Of a DNA stretch of 64,000 nt, positions 47,601 through 59,368 are shown piece after piece. Position 1 is the stretch's first letter; every line of letters starts with the position of its first letter. Below the pieces are notes generated by a model. It saw only the letters and a list, made by a program, of their open reading frames with translations. It did no database searches and was not told the DNA's origin. Source of the DNA: Rhodamnia argentea (taxonomy: Eukaryota; Streptophyta; Magnoliopsida; Myrtales; Myrtaceae); the NCBI RefSeq assembly GCF_020921035.1, contig NC_063151.1:29208934-29272933 (forward strand). The letters are read 5' to 3'. Both the position numbers and the translations under genes were made by a program.

Positions 47601-50250
47601 AATTTCCTAAGGTGGACTGGACTCTTCTTGAGCCGGCTCCGAGCTTCGCTCCAAAATTCCAGACCGTAGGAAGCCACGTATTGATTGTTGCCAAACGACT
47701 GTTCTGTCTTATTCATTGATTGAGTGGTTTCCGTTTGTAATTCGTGGATGTCTTTTCCTTAACTCGTAAGTTTGTGGAAAAGTATTTATTATTCCCTTAG
47801 AAAATTTCGCCAAAATGTATCTTACGTAGCTTGCTCTCTACCATTAATCTTTGAATGGCACTAGCTTTTCGGGAAAATAAGCGATGCTTTGATAATAATG
47901 AAGATACGTATCGATGGTGGCGATTCGCGATCAATAAAAATCGACATGTATCGCGGTTCCCACGCAATAAGCCACTTGAGGAACATGCCGATTGACAACA
48001 CTAGCGGGAAGAAATGCGTTGCTCAATTTTATCGGCTTAGAGAATTCTCATGCGGTTACTTGGGTTTGAATGAACGAAACACGCTTTATCCTATCCAAAG
48101 CTTTTAACGCCTTTGAATGACAACGGGTCTTTTGGTACCTATATAAGCTGATTCAATCTATGTTTCTTACTTCCGACATGATGTCCGTAACAACTCGTGC
48201 GAGAGAGTGAAAAAGATATATACCTACCAACAGAAAGGTCCGCTCCAAGAATCTAAATTTATGGGTGCGAAGAGACAGTACGAATATAGAAACCCCACAG
48301 TCAACGAACGTAAGATAATTCCGGCTTTAAGCTAATCATGGAGAAAGCAATCGTCGATCCGACCCAATAAAATAAAAGAGACCGATTGAAGGGGATCAAG
48401 GGAAGCGAGGCGTGACATCACCAGTTGATGACATGATGTGGCGATTCAATTCAATTCAATTCCATTCTTTTGCAAATTCCATGATAATGATTTTGCTTTG
48501 TTGGACATTGGAGGGGACGGTGGGTGGAAAAGAGTCGCCCCTTTTTTCTTATGGCGAGATTCTCCCACGCGGTCCAACCCCAAAAGAACGTACAAAATAA
48601 GTTACTCATTAGTCATTAGCTCCTCCCACGTGCGGCCTCCACTGATATTCACATTAAGAAAGAACTTAGAGTCATCGGAATCCGAATATTTGCCCACATG
48701 CAGTGCGACAGCGAGATATAATCTTGTATCCTATTAAGATATAGGGGCCAGCAACACAGACCGATTGAATATGAAATCACTTGGAACAGATCGAATAGGT
48801 CGGTTCAGTCGGGTTCCGAAGGATGTCCGATTCAATAAAATTGGAACTGTTGATTTTCGATCCGATTCTTGATTTTAGGAAAAAAGCGAACGGTCCAAAT
48901 TAGATCTATTATTATTTATTTATTTCTTAAAAGTAAATTTAACAATTCACTGGTTGATTTTTTTATTTTTTTTTGAATGCAAACATGACTTTAATTATTA
49001 TATTAATATTAAAATATATGTTCCTTACTTTTACTAATAATTTATCGATTTTATTGAACCACTCAAGAGGTGGGTCAGCCAGTCCACGACCATCTGATCT
49101 GGCTTCTGATTTTCAGGTGAGACCGGACCGATCGAAAAGAGTTCACTCTTAATATAAAATAATGACGCGCGTGCACTCGGAAGTTCCAGATGCGCGTGGG
49201 CAATGCATGGAGATGGACCCCACCTCGCCCCTTGTTATCCAAGCCTAAAAATAGGTGGTTGGAAATAGAGCAGCACCTTCGGAGTATATGCGCCTTCCTT
49301 CAAACAAATAAATCAAGAAATGATGAACTTCCGTACCGTACTATTAACCTTCGACCGGATGATTGATTTTTCTCTTTGCTTTACGAGTGATGCTTTGGAT
49401 TAATTTTCGATCATTCATAGAAGGTTTAGATATAATGTTGTGCAAAATTTTTTTTCAATTCATTGAGACGAGTTATAAAAAAAAAATTATGCAGAATTAC
49501 AGGTGCGTTTATTTCGCGAAAAATGACCGATCTTAAAAGTATTTTCTTAAAAATGATTATTTATATCGCTTATAAAAATGAGCGAGCGAATGATATTATT
49601 ATTGTCCGCGGAAATAGTTAAACCTAAATTATCATCGGAAATGGCGATGCTTTTCATTATCTAAATACTTCAAGCGGTCATATTTAACAATTGGCGATCT
49701 ACTTTCAAAGTATACGCATACCTTATCCATCGAAAATGTATATTTTCCGAATTGCACTTTTTTGATATTTCCCATGTAATTAAAAATTGGGTTTTAACAT
49801 ATTCATTACGTCGCAAGGAGAGTAGTTTCTTCGCAATTCTTCAAATACTAACATATATGAGTTTTTTTTTTTTAAGAAATAGATATGTGAACTTAACACA
49901 GCATGTTTAAATTGGTCAATCGCATTATCGTCATTTGAGGTATGATGAAAATGATAATTCAGTATATAGAAATTCAAGCGCACGTTTGGAGAAAAAGGTT
50001 TAAACGTCACGTGCATGCATCAATCCATAACATAAAATCGCAAAGACAAATCCTCAGACTGAAGGGAGATTAGTTCATCGTTTGTGTAATGTTTTGTCTT
50101 TACGGTTTTATATCGCATGCCGTAATTTTCTTTTAATCTATAAAGTACCCTGGCAAATATTTATTAATTTAATAATAAAAAAAAGGGAGATATTCGCTTA
50201 GGAAAACGGGGAAAATAATCCCCGGCTGTCGGTCCATCCGTACGGTTTCT
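44691..50250. other. Long gene-poor spacer upstream of VTC2
   Basis: I see no gene with support. Open frames of 172 codons (45613-46131, minus) and 214 codons (46391-47035, minus) lack recognisable domains and splice context. About 46200-46800 is distinctly GC-richer than its surroundings and may be the remnant of a gene's first exon. About 48740-49130 resembles a dispersed repeat with GGTTCAGTCGGGTTC-type motifs. Confidence 0.35.
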
Positions 50251-50330
50251 GCGGTGCATCTTCTTCCTCGCGATCCACCAATCGCACTCGCACGAGTAAG
50301 CGAGAGCACGCAGGGACGCACAATACAAAG

Positions 50331-50365
<35 letters not shown>

Positions 50366-50372
50366 CTCTCTC
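50331..50372. repeat. (CT)n tract in VTC2 promoter
   Basis: A long TC/CT run lies upstream of the TATA box. Further CT runs lie at about 50453-50473, just before TATA, and at about 50563-50590 in the expected 5' UTR. Confidence 0.9.
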
Positions 50373-50483
50373 TACAGAGTCACAGTTTCACCAGGTCCAC
50401 TCGAACACAGTACACACAACCTCAACCGCAACCATAACAACCACAGCTACCCCTCTCTCTCTCTCTCTCTCTCCTCATGCCAT

Positions 50484-50491
50484 CTATATAA
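50484..50491 (+). promoter_or_regulatory. TATA box of VTC2
   Basis: CTATATAA lies about 650 nt before the main ATG and about 260 nt before the upstream ORF. Transcription would then begin near 50515 and give a long leader, as expected for this gene family. Confidence 0.5.
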
Positions 50492-50745
50492 CGCCACCTC
50501 CACTTCTCAACCTCGCACCACCACACACAACCAGAGCCTGAAGATATCACCTCGCGGCAATCTCGCTCTCTCTCTCTCTCTCTCTCCCTCCCTCCCTCCG
50601 AACGTAGCCTGGACGGCCTCTCCGTTCCCCGGGCCTCTCCGATCGTCTTCCTCCTCTCCGGCGAGCCTCGATCACCGGCGTAGCAAGGTAGGTAGGCAGG
50701 TAGGTAGGCGGGGGTAATACCCGGGACAGTCAAGTTGCGGACATC

Positions 50746-50946
50746 ACGGCTATACACGGAGCAACGCCGCCTCTACTCATACATGTCCGGGCCGCGCGTG
50801 GCAAGGGTTGTCATTGCTTGATCGTGAACGTCGGCAACCCTTCGCCGCACGGCGGGCGCGGCGCTCTCCCCTCCGAAGGCGGCAGCCCCTCCGATCTCCT
50901 CTTCCTCGCCGGCGGCGGTCCCCTCTCCCCCTCTTCCCTCTACTAA
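50746..50946 (+). CDS. Non-AUG (ACG) upstream ORF of VTC2, ascorbate-sensing type
   Basis: A 66-codon frame runs from ACG at 50746 to TAA at 50944-50946. It has no ATG in frame, and the nearest upstream in-frame stop is TAG at 50701. The encoded C-terminal half includes NVGNPSPHGGRGALPSEGG, then SDLLFLAGGGPLSPSSLY. Plant GGP/VTC2 mRNAs are known to carry a conserved upstream ORF of 60-65 codons starting at a non-canonical codon, often ACG. It represses translation of the main ORF when ascorbate is high. Length, start codon and position about 190 nt before the main start all fit. A second in-frame ACG lies at 50764. It overlaps no other gene. Confidence 0.85.
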   Translation, partial: TAIHGATPPLLIHVRAARGKGCHCLIVNVGNPSPHGGRGALPSEGGSPSDLLFLAGGGPLSPSSLY

Positions 50947-51136
50947 AGCTATTAACATAGAGGTTAAGTTTTTAGGTATTACCTCCGTCCAGTTTCGCTG
51001 TGATTCGTGGGAAACAAGTGTCGAGGGGGGATTAGATCTGTCTGGTTCCAGTTGCTTGAGAATCGCTAGGGTCTGTTTGGGGCTTTTGGTTCATCACCGT
51101 TGGAGAAAGGGACTTAGCTAGAAAGAGTAGGAAAAG

Positions 51137-53115
51137 ATGACGCTCAGGATTAAGAGGGTTCCGACTGTAGTTTCCAACTACCAGAAAGAGGAAGGTGAGG
51201 AGGGTGCTCGCCGCGGCGGGGGTTGCGGCCGGAATTGCCTCAACAAATGCTGCATTGCAGGTAAACTTGAGCAAATTTCCGTTTGGTCATGAGAGCTCCA
51301 GTGTTTCGTGAATTGGGAGTTGGTTGTGCATGTGGGGTCAGCGGATAGAGGTTTTGACTGTCTGGTGTATGGTATGGGCAGGGGCAAAGATCCCTTTGTA
51401 TGCTTTCAAGAGGGCGAACTTTGTTGCTGATGAGAAGGCTCTGATTGTGGGTGAGACTCCGGAACCGCCCGTTGCCTTTCTAGACTCGCTCCTTCTGGGG
51501 GAGGTAAAATTTGTTTAGCTGCATGACAAATTGATGGATCTGGAATGATGGTCATATTTATGCTGTCCTAGTCTTGAATTAGATGAGCTGAACTCGTTTA
51601 CAACTTCACTGTAGTGGGAGGACCGCATGCAGAGGGGCCTATTTCGCTACGACGTAACTGCCTGCGAAACTAAGGTCCCTTACTTAGCTCTCTATTTTAA
51701 TGGATTCGCATCCAACATGCTGTATTTCAAGAACTTTATGGAGATTATGAGTTCCCTCTCAATTAACGTTGTGATTTTGGTGCAGATCATACCTGGTGGG
51801 TATGGATTTATTGCCCAGCTGAACGAGGGTCGCCATCTCAAGAAGAGGCCAACTGAATTCCGTGTCGATAAGGTCCTCCAGCCCTTTGATGGAAGCAAGT
51901 TCAACTTCACTAAAGTTGGGCAGGAAGAGATCCTCTTCCAGTTTGAAGCAAGTGAAGATGGTGAAGTGCAATTCTTCCCAAAAGCTCCAATTGATGCAGA
52001 CAACTCCCCTAGTGTCGTGGCTATAAATGTAAGAATTCCTTTACCTGCACTGAAATCTTTTGTAAATTACTCGAAGTTGCCTGAGCTAGCTTAATGAAAT
52101 ACACAATCATTGTCCCTACAGGTTAGTCCCATTGAATATGGGCATGTGCTGTTGATTCCTCGTGTCCTCGAATGCTTGCCTCAGAGGATTGACCGCGAAA
52201 GCTTCTCTCTTGCACTTTATATGGCTGCAGAAGCTGGGAATCCATACTTCCGTCTTGGTTACAACAGCTTGGGTGCCTTTGCCACCATCAATCATCTTCA
52301 TTTTCAGGTTTATCACCTTAATCTTATCAATTTAGTTTGGATCGAGTTCATTTATGCCACCGCAATGTCTGTATTAATCAGATAAGTGGAATTGTTACAG
52401 GCATACTACTTGGCAGTTCCCTTTCCGATAGAGAAGGCTCCTACCCAGAAATCAACTGCTTTAAAATCTGGAGTTACAATCTTTGAACTTGTCAATTATC
52501 CAGTGAGAGGTCTTGTTTTTGAGGGTGGAGACACCGTGCAAGATTTATCCAATGCAGTTTCTGACTCCTGCATATGCCTCCAAGATAACAACATCCCCTA
52601 CAATGTCCTGATCTCTGATTGTGGGAAGCGAATTTTTCTCTTACCCCAGGTAATCAAATCGGGCCTGCCTTTTCTTCTAGTTACCTTGTTTCATGCCTTT
52701 ATGTTCTTATTTGAAGCTGACCTTGTCTGTGTTGATCTCTTAACAGTGCTACGCCGAGAAGCAAGCTCTAGGGGAAGTGAATCCAGAACTTCTGGACACC
52801 CAGGTGAACCCAGCTGTCTGGGAAATCAGTGGGCATATTGTCCTGAAGAGGAAGGAGGACTTTGAGGAGGCATCCGAAGAAAATGCTTGGCGCCTTCTTG
52901 CAGAGGTTTCTCTTTCCGAGGAGAGATTCCAAGAAGTGAATGCTCTGATATTTGAAGCCATTGCATCTGTCGGAAATGGTGGGCAGGCCATCACTCCTAG
53001 CACGACCGACAAGCCCGATGTGGAACCTCAAGCACTGGAAGAGGCTGATGTCATGAAGCAGAGCTCCCACCCTGCAATGGTGGCTGGATCATCAGGGTGC
53101 CTGGTCCTGCAGTGA
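51137..53115 (+). CDS. VTC2: GDP-L-galactose phosphorylase (ascorbate synthesis)
   Basis: The enzyme converts GDP-L-galactose and phosphate to L-galactose-1-phosphate and GDP, the first committed and main control step of the plant ascorbate (Smirnoff-Wheeler) pathway. Seven exons join in frame to 450 codons: 51137-51260, 51382-51503, 51615-51674, 51786-52028, 52122-52307, 52401-52649 and 52747-53115. The protein starts MTLRIKRVPTVVSNYQ, has PLYAFKRA and DSLLLGEWEDRMQRGLFRYD, IIPGGYGFIAQLNEGRHLKK, the HIT-like catalytic site NHLHFQAYYLAVPFPIE, LISDCGKRIFLLPQ and a late CYAEKQALGEV block. Exon 7 ends at the TGA at 53113-53115. All junctions are GT-AG. The upstream ORF at 50746 predicts feedback by ascorbate at translation. 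Cytosol and nucleus are the known locations of the family. Confidence 0.96.
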
Positions 53116-53380
53116 CAACTGGGTATATGAGGGAGTGGAACAGGTACTTTTTGTATCTACAAGCCGACCGTCGTGGTTTGGCATAGTGCAGTATTGGTAC
53201 CCCCCTGTCGATGCTACTAATTGATAGAATAAGCGAACCATGTTTTGCACGGTACGTCATGTATTAGCAGTGTAGCTGCTTGTGTATGCTGTGTACTATT
53301 TCCTCTTCATGTAGTCCGGGGCGTGTTCTATGGATGTCCACTGTTGATTATGTGAACTACTGTGTCATATATGCTTGGTA

Positions 53381-53396
53381 TTCGACCCAAAAAAAA
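53381..53396 (+). mobile_element. 16-bp poly(A) micro-insertion with 14-bp TSD
   Basis: TTCGACCC followed by eight A lies between perfect copies of ATATATGCTTGGTA (53367-53380 and 53397-53410), just downstream of VTC2 and possibly in its 3' UTR. Confidence 0.7.
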
Positions 53397-55082
53397 ATAT
53401 ATGCTTGGTAGATGATGATCACTTGGTCCCAATGTTGCTTGTGAAGGGGTTCCTACACCTGTAAAAATTGGCTGCACTTCTATCCGCCATTGATATATCA
53501 GCCGTGCGAGTTTATACCCACTCGAGAATGCTTCAGATTCTCGCTCAAGTCCGCGCGAATTAGGAGTTCACAGGTTTCTCGAAATATAAAATGATCGGCT
53601 TCATCCTTCCTATGAGCGTCGATGTAAATTACAAACCTAGGTCAAGTCTTCCTGTCGTCGTGTAGGGAATTTGGAATGTTAAAAAGTGTACTCGATTCCT
53701 CTCCCCCTCATGCCGAGGGCGCGAATGACAACGGTGGACCCGGTCATTCTGGATCATGTGAACTGATCAATGCAGATCTTCCTTAGATGGGTAACAATCT
53801 GCATTGAGCATCATCTGGCTACTTTGTTCGGTTTTATTTGAGTAGGAATGCATGGTATCATATGCGATCTGCCTTCACACTAAAACTAGGAAAAGCTGGG
53901 AATCAAAATCCAAACAGAATAGAACCGCACCCAAAATTTTGGACCTTTCCGAGTCGGGTTCTCTGTCTGTCTGTCTGACTGACTCTTTCCGGGGTCTTCT
54001 TGTCAAGCAACTTGTTTAGGGTGGTTTCGATCGTTGATGCTGTTGCTTATTATGTTCGCAAAAAATAATCTTGGTCGGGTTTTCTTCTGGTCGTTAGATG
54101 AGAGATTTCATCATGAATTATTTCTTTTGGTGGAACAGAAGTTGAGCCTGAAATCTCGTGTTCTTTTAGACCAAAGACGCAACTTTTTTGTCTGGCCATT
54201 CGAGGAAAATAGATTAGTAAGTATAGTTTTGTAAAGGCTATATTTCGAAAATTTCAAAACAACTCTCAAAACATGATTCTACTATTTATCGGTATATCCA
54301 TTTTATTAAGGTAATTGCTTATATCATACATTTATAGTCCATGCGTGATGACGTACAAACAATATCAGGAGATTATCAATCTAGGGATGTCGTTTAGTTT
54401 CATTACAAAGTAAATCGTCCGCTTACACTGTAATTCCTTGTTGGCATGGCTTTATATTTTGTTAGAGCATAGTAACCTTCGCTCAGCAGTGACCGGCTTT
54501 GGTTTATTTCGCTTGTTGTAGCCACGCCGGTCGTATCGGTTGCGTTTTGTGGAGTTACTGTCCCGACAACAAATTGGACCGCAAATAACGCATGTTGGTC
54601 GGCTCAATTGCCTCCAATTCTCGACTTTTCACTTCTCGTTTCGAGAAGCCGATACCATCATCAGGCTTGCCATCCTTGGACGACCCAAATCCGGTAGACG
54701 TCGCCTCACACATTGCCCCGTTGCAGATCCACCAAGCTTGATGCTTCGCGGCATGCCGGAGCACTGTTCGACATTAGTTCCCACGCGATTTTTAGGGAGG
54801 ATGTTAGAAATATTTTAGATATCTTCTATAGACATTTAAGATATTTCTTTTGATTTTCCATATCTAGTTTGATTATGCACATCTGATTTGATTTTTTTTT
54901 TATTTGCTTGGATAGTCAGGCAACAAAAGCCTTCTATGCACTCCTCTTCATATACCTCGAAATGCGGTGAAATTTAGTCAACTATCTTCTTCTCGAGTTA
55001 GAAGATATTTGGGATATTTCTAACATATTTGATGCAAAAACACAAGTATTGTTTTATGCTAACGGGATGAACACACGACTTA

Positions 55083-55185
55083 ACCCACCACGGGCATAGT
55101 GTGTTTGATGAGAATCAAACTCTTTGGCGCCGGCGTAAGCCACAGTTAGGGGTTCGAAACTCTCTCAACGCGTAAAAAAAAAAAA
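55083..55185 (+). mobile_element. Short tRNA-type SINE with 16-bp TSD
   Basis: A 103-bp insertion ends in a poly(A) tract and is flanked by perfect 16-bp copies of ATGAACACACGACTTA (55067-55082 and 55186-55201). Inside, GGGGTTCGAAACTC at about 55149 fits a Pol III B box, as in tRNA-derived SINEs. The A box is less clear. The perfect duplication points to a recent insertion. Confidence 0.75.
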
Positions 55186-55465
55186 ATGAACACACGACTT
55201 ACGTATGTCTTGTTTTTCGTGATCGAAACTTGTTGAGGTCTACATCATACGGAATTAGTTTTTAAAGTATAAAGGTTCTATCCTTTTGGCATATTTTGAT
55301 TTCTCTATTCGGAGTTTCCACGCCGGTTTGTCTTGGGAGAACTTTTTTATGAGCCAAATTGGTAACTTTTATCCAAAAACTTTGCTTTAAATAATGGGTT
55401 GCGTTTCCCCTCAATCACGCTTGATTTAAACTTAAGAAAATACTCATCTTCAAATCAGGTTTTCC

Positions 55466-55482
55466 ATTGGACCAAAAAAAAA
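55466..55482 (+). mobile_element. 17-bp poly(A) micro-insertion with 14-bp TSD
   Basis: ATTGGACC plus nine A lies between perfect copies of AAATCAGGTTTTCC (55452-55465 and 55483-55496). It sits in the promoter-proximal region of PYRB. Confidence 0.7.
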
Positions 55483-56649
55483 AAATCAGGTTTTCCGACC
55501 ATATGTATATCACGCTTGGTTCTTTCAGCCAAGCCGGCGTCTCTTTTCCCTCTCCTGCTCTGGATCTCTCTCTCTCTCTTCCAAGTTCCAACTCTCCAGT
55601 GGCACTGCTCCGTCGTGGACGGGCCGGGGAGGTACGCCGTTCAGGCTTCGCGTCTGCACATAGCTTTTGCTTCTTGATTTTGCTGCCGTTTCTTGTTTTT
55701 TTGGCCACCAATAGCTCCGACTCTTATGTGAAGTCCGAGACAGCACTGGCTTTGTCCCCATTTGCTCGTGCTGGTTTCTCTCTTGTCCTTCCATTGGTTT
55801 GGGTTCTTGGTTTATCGTCTGTACGCATTTTACTGGTTTTTTTTTTTTTTTTTGTGCTTGAAACGTGATTCTTTCACGATTGCGGTTGGGCGGAGATGGT
55901 TGAAGTTGATGTTTTGTTTTGATCCTCGATGCCCTTAGAGTGTTTGATCAAATGCCTATGCCAGTTGTTTCACCATTGAAGCGGTTATCTCTCTCTCATT
56001 TGGTCATTGGAGTGAGCAGACACTTCGTTTTTCACGTGAATTATGTCGGTATGCTTTTTCTTTGGTTACTGGGTACCGCCTTAATCTGGGAATGTCTTTC
56101 TATTGCTGAGAAAGTTACGGTCTTTATTTGAGAGCGCTGAAAAGTTTTCTCAATTTTTTGAATTTTGTTTGGCACAACTGAGCAGATGAGTGTTAATACT
56201 TAATTGGACTCTTCTGGACATTGGCAAGATATTCAGATGCTTTAAGCTATAGATTACTTTGTTTTGAAAATTTGAGCAAATACTGAGCACCCAGAAACAG
56301 AGGGACGCAACCGCAAAAGCTTGGGTTTTCCTGGAGTGATTTGATTTGCTGTCTTTGCTTAGTCTTTGAATTTGATTTTATTCGTTATTTTCACAGCTTG
56401 TTATCTGTGATCATGTTAAGGTGTCAAGTACAAGGAATTTGTCAATGTGCTTCCTTCCATTTGAGACCTTAGAGCAATGTGAGGCCTTCACGTTTGTGTA
56501 AAAGCAATTGGGCAAAATTGTGGAGTGCATATAATTTGTTGTGATCCCATTGTTTACCCCTACCATGCTAGAGTTCTTGTTTCAAGTGTCCAATGTATAA
56601 TGTCTTGTTTAATCTGACTTATATTGTGATTCAATTTTTGTAGATTGCA

Positions 56650-58743
56650 ATGGCTACTTCTTCCTCGTTCTCTGCATACACAGTACAAGGGCAAATGTCC
56701 AGTGCTGAAGCTAGAAAATCCCTCCACTACCTCTTCAATATATCCACCTCTTCATGCAAACAGTCCATTCAATGTAATGCGTTTTCTTCTCATGCTTATA
56801 TGAAAAAGATGAGGTTGTCATCCTTTGGAAATCAGCTGAAGTTGGGTATAGCTGAAAGATCTTCTCAGAGAAAAGGAGTCTATTGCTCGGCCATGGATGT
56901 CGACAATTCAAGGGCTTCGTTTTCGCCTGGAAAAAAGTTTCAACTTGACGATGTGATTGAAGCTCAACAGTTCGACAGAGATACTCTAAGTGCTATTTTT
57001 GAAGTTGCACGTGATATGGAGAAGGTAGAAAAGAATTCACCGGGAAGTCAAATTCTCAAGGGTTTTCTGATGGCTACTCTGTTTTACGAGCCCTCTACCA
57101 GGACTAGGCTTTCATTCGAGTCTGCCATGAAAAGGTTAGGTGGTGAGGTTTTAACCACTGAAAATGCACGTGAGTTCTCATCAGCGGCAAAGGGCGAAAC
57201 ATTGGAAGGTAAATTTGACGTGTGCTTTTGCATGACTACTTAGGATGTTTCTATGCAATTAAACATCTGATTTCGTTGCTTGGTTTGCAGATACAATAAG
57301 AACCGTTGAGGGCTATTCGGATATTATTGTGATGCGGCATTTTGAAAGTGGCGCTGCGAGAAGAGCAGCAGCTACAGCTGGAATCCCAGTCATTAACGCA
57401 GGGGATGGTCCAGGACAGCATCCGACTCAGGCATGCTTCACAGTTCTTTGTCATAAGCGTCTAGATGACAATGCAGTTAGCATTGACCAAGTTCTTGGTT
57501 ACTGTAGCATCGATTAGGCGAATGTCCTACATTATGTCCTACTGTGTACTCTACATACGGAGTATGTCGAGCATTCTTGAAGTTTCATTGCTTGGTGATG
57601 ATTGGCTCCATAATCCCCTTAAGTGTGTTATTGATTTTGACGTCTTTATTTGTTTTTTGGATGAAGATTGTTGTTAGCCATGCCTGACATGTCATTATTT
57701 GGCTCTGGGTCTGGCTCTTTTAGATGTGTGTATCGGGAATGGATGTTGATCATTCTTGAAGTTTCATTGCTTGGCGATGATTGGTTTCATAATCCCTGTA
57801 TACGTGTCGTTGATTACTACATCTGTATTTGTTAGATGAAGATTGGTATTAGGCATGCCTGACATGTCAATATTTTGGCTATGGGTCAGGCTCTTTTAGA
57901 TGTGTATACGATTGAAAGGGAGGTTGGGAAGTTGGATGGCATTAAATTAGCGCTTGTAGGAGACCTTGCTAATGGAAGGACAGTTCGTTCACTTGCATAT
58001 TTGCTCTCCAAGTACCAAGGCGTGAAGATTTATTTCGTATCTCCTGATGTTGTCAAGATGAAGGTAGGCTCTGATCTTCTTTGCATGCTTATCTTCATTG
58101 GGCCTCTTGTTCTCTCCAGATTTACAGAAATCGATTCATAAGAAGTTCTGCTATGTATTTTGACCCAGCCAAATGAATTCGTACTTTTTTGCTCTCCTTA
58201 ACTATACGGAAATATAGGGTGAAAAATACTTTTCTCACTTCGTGTTTGAGCTATTGGGAAAAAGGATATGAGTTTTTAGTTCCATAGCTTACGCGTTTTA
58301 TTTGTTTCATCAGGACGACATTAAAGGGTACCTGACTTCGAAGGGGGTAGAATGGGAAGAGAGTGCTGATCTAATGGAAGTGGCTTCTAAGTGCGATGTG
58401 GTGTACCAAACTCGCATCCAACGCGAGCGTTTTGGGGAGAGAGTTGACCTCTATGAAGAAGCGCGAGGCAAGTACATTGTCGACAAAGACGTGATGAACG
58501 CGATGCAGAAGCATGCTGTGGTGATGCACCCTCTTCCTAGGCTTGACGAGGTAAGTTCCCGGCCGCCCTCCATGAAATCGAAGCTTCTGATATGCGGTAA
58601 CTGATCACTTGGTTCCTTTTCTCATTGCTGCATAGATTACGGTGGGTGTCGATGACGATCCCAGGGCCGCCTATTTTCGTCAAGCGAAGAACGGTCTATA
58701 CATAAGGATGGCTCTACTGAAGCTTTTGCTCGTCGGATGGTGA
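56650..58743 (+). CDS. PYRB: Aspartate carbamoyltransferase, plastid (pyrimidine synthesis)
   Basis: The enzyme makes N-carbamoyl-aspartate from carbamoyl phosphate and aspartate, the second step of de novo UMP synthesis, in the plastid. Five exons give 405 codons: 56650-57208, 57291-57430, 57890-58063, 58314-58550 and 58636-58743. A Ser-rich leader ([15 protein letters not shown], to about residue 80) looks like a transit peptide. Then follow the carbamoyl-phosphate motif [65 protein letters not shown] and [10 protein letters not shown], and the protein ends LLKLLLVGW. All catalytic motifs of the family are intact. The intron after HPTQ needs a GC donor (CAG|GCATGC at 57431). It also contains a tandem copy of its own 3' end plus the first bases of exon 3. 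A non-coding 5' exon ending near 55631 with acceptor at 56643 is likely. Confidence 0.96.
57562..57909 (+). repeat. PYRB: Tandem duplication across PYRB intron 2 / exon 3 boundary
   Basis: Copy 1 (about 57562-57732) and copy 2 (about 57741-57909) share CATTCTTGAAGTTTCATTGC, then GATGATTGG, GCATGCCTGACATGTCA and GGCTCTTTTAGATGTGT. The unit includes the 3' splice site and the first about 20 bases of exon 3. The functional acceptor in copy 2 reads GGGTCAG|GCTC; the same site in copy 1 reads GGGTCTG|GCTC, so its AG is gone. Confidence 0.9.
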
Positions 58744-59085
58744 AGCGCGAATGTTTGATTTGATCTTCCAACAGTTTTGTTCTTGACGTGCGAACTTACT
58801 GAGTTTTTCTCGGTTGTTTCGGGAAACAAATTCAATCACATGATTAATGTCAAGTTTTGAGACTACTGATTGATGATAAAGTATAATCTATCAAGCTTTT
58901 CTCGTTCAACTAGTAAGTGTACGTTAGTCCTCCAATTTGATTTTAGGACCCTAATCTGAGGACTTCGTGAGCAGATAATCCGTCGTCCCGACCCTTCAGG
59001 TCTGTTTGGAATAACATTTTTTCTTTTTGTTTTATTTAAATTTCACGGTTCACGTACTTTTTTAAGATTTAATTATTCTTAAATT

Positions 59086-59100
59086 CTTTTTTTTGGGTCA
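59086..59100 (-). mobile_element. 15-bp poly(A) micro-insertion with 16-bp TSD
   Basis: Read on the minus strand, TGACCC plus A8 lies between perfect copies of TAATTATTCTTAAATT (59070-59085 and 59101-59116). Confidence 0.65.
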
Positions 59101-59368
59101 TAATTATTCTTAAATTGAGAAATTGCAAATCCTAAGTTTGCATGGAAGCATGACCTGTCAAACAGAAAATGCGACAACGTAGCAGTCTCAAGAAGCTACG
59201 TGTCGTTGCCCCTCTGCCCCTGCATCTTAGGATGCCTTCGAACTGAATGTAAATGCTGTAAGAAAAAAAAGCCAAAAAAACAAGGGGGACATTAAAAGAG
59301 AGAGAGAGAAGAAGAAGTAGAAGAAAGCCTGTGTTTCTTTTGAAGCGCGCGTACCAACTTGCACAAAA

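Larger units (their letters stand above)
53116..55540. other. Spacer between VTC2 and PYRB
   Basis: It holds the VTC2 3' UTR, a poly(A) micro-insertion at 53381, a SINE at 55083 and no supported gene. ORFs near 54034 and 54540 have no recognisable domain. Confidence 0.4.

Noticed and set aside
48740-49130. Possible second hAT or MITE with GGTTC-rich ends
   Set aside because: Some word similarity to the hAT subterminal DNA, but no inverted ends or target duplication could be placed.
50331-50590. CT-repeat blocks considered as a CRISPR-like or satellite array
   Set aside because: They are simple dinucleotide tracts typical of plant promoters and leaders; no spacer structure. No CRISPR array is present anywhere in the window.
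55141-55165. tRNA gene suggested by GGTTCGAAACTC
   Set aside because: No cloverleaf can be drawn around it; target duplications and poly(A) show it is a SINE.
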